A stretch of 47,032 bases of DNA from Chlorobiota bacterium. Its GTDB lineage: Bacteria > Bacteroidota > Chlorobiia > Chlorobiales > Chlorobiaceae. Each line of letters opens with the position of its first letter. Position 1 is the stretch's first letter. Location: the NCBI GenBank assembly GCA_016868665.1, contig VGGK01000018.1:1-47032 (forward strand), read 5' to 3'. Below the pieces are notes generated by a model. The model was given only the letters and a program-made list of their open reading frames with translations, had not been told where the DNA came from and ran no database searches. Position numbers and translations under genes: made by a program. Below are positions 45,060 to 47,032 of the stretch, in pieces.

Positions 45060-45432
45060 ACCGAACATCCTCAATCGTCCGGCCCCGGAGATCAGCAAAC
45101 CCGCATCTCTACTTCCCTGTGCTGTTTGAAATGCCGCATCGCGCCTGCTTCGACAGGCAAATCCTTCGTCATCACCAGAAACATGGAGGATTTCGGCGTC
45201 ATCCCGCTCACCGGCGATAACAGCATTCAGGCGCTCAAAATCCCCGCCCCGCTGGCATGCTACTGGCTTGGAGAATCGGAAACCACATCGGCGTTGGAAG
45301 TTAGAAAACTGCCCTCTAACCCCATCCTGTCCCAGCGCCCTTGTCAATTACGCAACTTATCTCTATACTTCAACATTACGATCATCCGTTGAACAAAACC
45401 TCCAGCATGCAATCCTACGGCCGCTGACAATT
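45060..45432. other. Non-coding stretch before accessory genes
   Basis: 373 bases between two plus-strand genes. It holds the possible PIN-domain remnant described separately and AT-rich sequence thereafter. I see no convincing promoter, terminator or RNA gene. Confidence 0.5.
45129..45242 (+). pseudogene. Possible C-terminal remnant of a VapC-like PIN toxin
   Basis: In this frame the sequence reads RIAPASTGKSFVITRNMEDF followed by GVIPL. This resembles the last conserved part of VapC toxins, in which an alanine-rich helix is followed by xxxTRNxxDF. The codons upstream in the same frame do not continue the family and contain no catalytic Asp cluster, so at most a decayed end is present. The match is short and could be chance. 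Confidence 0.35.
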
Positions 45433-45813
45433 ATGCAAAAACTCGTAAGATTCAACTACCTCTACCGTGACGGCGGAAATTACAAACGCTGGGGCTCAGT
45501 AGATTTTGAAAACCCGGATGGGTTGAAACTCGACGAAATACAAAAGAGACTGGAAAAGTGTTTTGACATGGGGAGCCTGTTCAACGCCAAACAAGCAGGG
45601 ATCCCTGAAATCTTTCTTTTCGAAGATGAGGATTCGGTCAACACCGATGATCACTGCTTTCATGAGTATCGCTTAGTCGAAGTCCTCGATGCTTCCCGTG
45701 TGGACATTGAGCTGCAGTCACGAACGATCGGAGCATTCGTGGAGGATATCGAAAAGTGTAGTCAAGATGGCTGGAAGACATTTGACCCGCTGGATTCTCT
45801 TTCAGAAATTTAA
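45433..45813 (+). CDS. Hypothetical protein of accessory region
   Basis: A 126-residue soluble protein, MQKLVRFNYLYRDGGNYKRW at its start, with FENPDGLKLDEIQKRL and an acidic ending. I have the impression of a recurring family of this kind in accessory loci but cannot name it, and no catalytic motif is visible. An open frame extends upstream to 45268, but those residues look non-coding; ATG 45433 gives a compact product. It precedes the HNH endonuclease with a 97-base gap, so the two may be functionally linked. Lower GC than the flanking core genes. Confidence 0.7.
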   Translation: MQKLVRFNYLYRDGGNYKRWGSVDFENPDGLKLDEIQKRLEKCFDMGSLFNAKQAGIPEIFLFEDEDSVNTDDHCFHEYRLVEVLDASRVDIELQSRTIGAFVEDIEKCSQDGWKTFDPLDSLSEI

Positions 45814-45910
45814 GCCCGTAAATTATTAAGTGATCATAATACAGGCCAGCACATCAGCATTTCGATATTGATATTATCTCCGACATGAAACGAACGAGAA
45901 ACACCCGGCA

Positions 45911-46684
45911 ATGAAAGCAGGCCAGAAACTGTGGACGCGCGACGAATTGATCCTTGCGATCAATCTTTATTGCAAGTTGCCGTTCGGCCGCCTGCATGCG
46001 AAAAATCCCGAGGTAGTCATGCTTGCGTCACTGATCGGACGGACTCCCGGTTCGATTGCCTACAAGCTCGTCAACTTCGCAAGCCTCGACCCGAGCCTTC
46101 ATGCTCGCGGCATCAAGGGAGCCTCAAACGCCAGCAAGCTCGACAGGGAGATCTGGAACGAATTTTATCAGGATTGGGAGCAGCTTTCATTCGAGAGCGA
46201 AAAACTTAGGGCGTCGATTGAACACTCGAGCATCGAGAAACTCAACCAGATCGATGAAGATGAACTTCCCAAGGAAGGGCGAACGAGGGAGAGGATGGTG
46301 AAAACACGGGTGAATCAAGCGTTCTTCAGAACTATGATTCTTGCTTCCCACAACAATACCTGCTGCATTACCGGGCTCCAGAACAGCGAACTGCTTGTGG
46401 CAGGACACATCAAACCATGGAGCATAGACGAGAAAAATAGGCTCAACCCGAGAAACGGCTTGGCCATGAACGCCCTTCACGACAAAGCCTTCGAATCCGG
46501 CCTATTGACCATCACTCCCGAGTACAGAGTGAAGATTTCCTCCCTGCTCAAGCAACAGAAGAAAAATCCTGCAGTTCACGATTACTTCCTGCTGCACGAC
46601 GGCAAGAAAATCCTCTTACCCTCTCGATTTTTACCCGATACTGAATTCTTGCGATATCACAATCAGGAGAGGTTCAAGAATTGA
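45911..46684 (+). CDS. HNH endonuclease (HNH_2 type)
   Basis: A 257-residue predicted nuclease. The N-terminal ~100 residues (LWTRDELILAINLYCKLPFGRLHAKNP, ASLIGRTPGSIAYKLVNFASLDPSL) form a helical DNA-reading domain often fused to this nuclease type. The HNH_2 domain starts at TCCITGLQNSELLVAGHIKPW and continues NPRNGLAMNALHDKAFESG, supplying the His-Asn-His pattern. Such proteins occur in restriction systems. A cytosine-methyltransferase gene lies 212 bases downstream on the opposite strand, supporting a restriction context. No strong ribosome-binding site. Confidence 0.9.
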   Translation: MKAGQKLWTRDELILAINLYCKLPFGRLHAKNPEVVMLASLIGRTPGSIAYKLVNFASLDPSLHARGIKGASNASKLDREIWNEFYQDWEQLSFESEKLRASIEHSSIEKLNQIDEDELPKEGRTRERMVKTRVNQAFFRTMILASHNNTCCITGLQNSELLVAGHIKPWSIDEKNRLNPRNGLAMNALHDKAFESGLLTITPEYRVKISSLLKQQKKNPAVHDYFLLHDGKKILLPSRFLPDTEFLRYHNQERFKN

Positions 46685-46896
46685 AACAAACGACTTCAGA
46701 ACGCACCTACCAGACGAAAAAAAACAACAATAGAATCGAGTTATGACACCTTCCCAAAAAAAGTGGTCTGTTAAATAGGGAAACGCCCTTCAAACTCCAG
46801 AATAAGGAATAAGAACCTACTCGTTCCCATCGCGGGAACAGCTTCTCAAAACAGCTAAATCTCATGAGAACTGCCGCAAGAAGTAGATTATTTCTT
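46685..46896. other. Spacer between HNH and methyltransferase genes
   Basis: 212 bases of AT-rich sequence between convergent genes. GTTCCC-ATCGC-GGGAAC at 46823-46839 is a small perfect hairpin without a T-run. Nothing else is recognisable. Confidence 0.5.
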
Positions 46897-47032
46897 CTAA
46901 ATATTATCACATAATGCCTCACGAATAGCTTTACCCAAGGCAGCACCGAGTTGAGGCGGAATCGCGTCCGAGACCTGACGGATTTGATCGCTGAGCGTAC
47001 CCAGCAACTCATAATCCTCAGGAAAGCCTTGA
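46897..47032 (-). CDS. DNA cytosine-5 methyltransferase, C-terminal end (partial)
   Basis: Only the last 44 residues lie in the window; the gene runs on past the right edge. They read QGFPEDYELLGTLSDQIRQV followed by SDAIPPQLGAALGKAIREAL and the tail CDNI. This is the C-terminal part of C5 methyltransferases: QGFPxDY before motif IX/X, and QIxxxxPPxLxxAxGxAI as motif X. The frame is intact to a TAG stop at 46897-46899. It is convergent with the HNH endonuclease. It methylates cytosines in DNA, target sequence unknown. The GN of the usual QIGNAVPP is SD here. Confidence 0.85.
   Translation of the reverse strand, partial: QGFPEDYELLGTLSDQIRQVSDAIPPQLGAALGKAIREALCDNI

Noticed and set aside
46707-47012. 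A 101-codon minus-strand frame starting MSCWVRSAIKSVRS
   Set aside because: It is out of frame with the methyltransferase end, which has clear motif X residues in the neighbouring frame.
28117-47032. CRISPR arrays, insertion sequences or prophage genes
   Set aside because: No regular direct repeats with spacers, no transposase or integrase and no phage structural genes were found anywhere in the window.

Overview
The window looks like a core-chromosome segment of a green sulfur bacterium (Chlorobi; Chlorobium or a close relative). This is an inference from the overall protein repertoire and gene order. No photosynthesis gene is present to prove it. GC content is moderate to high over most of the window and drops visibly in the last ~1.6 kb. 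Layout: (1) 160-9400 is mostly minus-strand housekeeping: pyrG, a small tandem-CDGSH iron-sulfur protein, gyrA, rsfS, tsaB/tsaE, a DUF1015 gene and scpA, followed by a divergent exported TPR protein. (2) 9450-12500 holds an amtB-PII ammonium pair, a long non-coding leader, a small RRM RNA-binding protein and a ferritin-like protein. (3) 12495-16739 holds an SDR epimerase, a small unknown protein, glmS and pyrF. (4) 17016-24713 on the plus strand holds ftsH, acylphosphatase, tRNA-Val (opposite strand), dxr, rseP, prfA, a DUF1997-like protein and a nitroreductase. (5) 24762-26706 holds an alpha/beta hydrolase and a DUF3298-type lipoprotein. (6) 26911-33534 holds an ArsA/GET3-family ATPase, then a compact module: iorA-iorB-phenylacetate-CoA-ligase-like-ACT-aminotransferase. 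(7) 33711-40428 holds a sigma-54 activator divergent from a tolC-usp-emrA-emrB-like efflux operon that has a near-perfect -24/-12 promoter. (8) 40422-45059 holds a lipoprotein MsrB, an exported unknown protein, an MFS exporter, an exported protein with two 80-residue-spaced repeats and a phosphopantetheinyl transferase. (9) 45060-47032 is an AT-richer accessory tail: a possible PIN/VapC remnant, a 126-aa unknown protein, an HNH endonuclease and the C-terminus of a DNA cytosine-5 methyltransferase cut by the window edge. How the genes work together: the ior module fits interconversion of arylacetates and aromatic amino acids. Activation by the ligase, ferredoxin-driven reductive carboxylation by IorAB and transamination would turn arylacetates into amino acids; the reverse direction would degrade amino acids. 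IorA lacks the usual C-terminal two-cluster ferredoxin domain, so electron entry is an open question. The efflux operon appears to be switched on by the adjacent GAF-containing activator through sigma-54, and it carries a universal stress protein gene between its outer-membrane and inner-membrane components. The end of the window probably opens a restriction-modification or defence locus.
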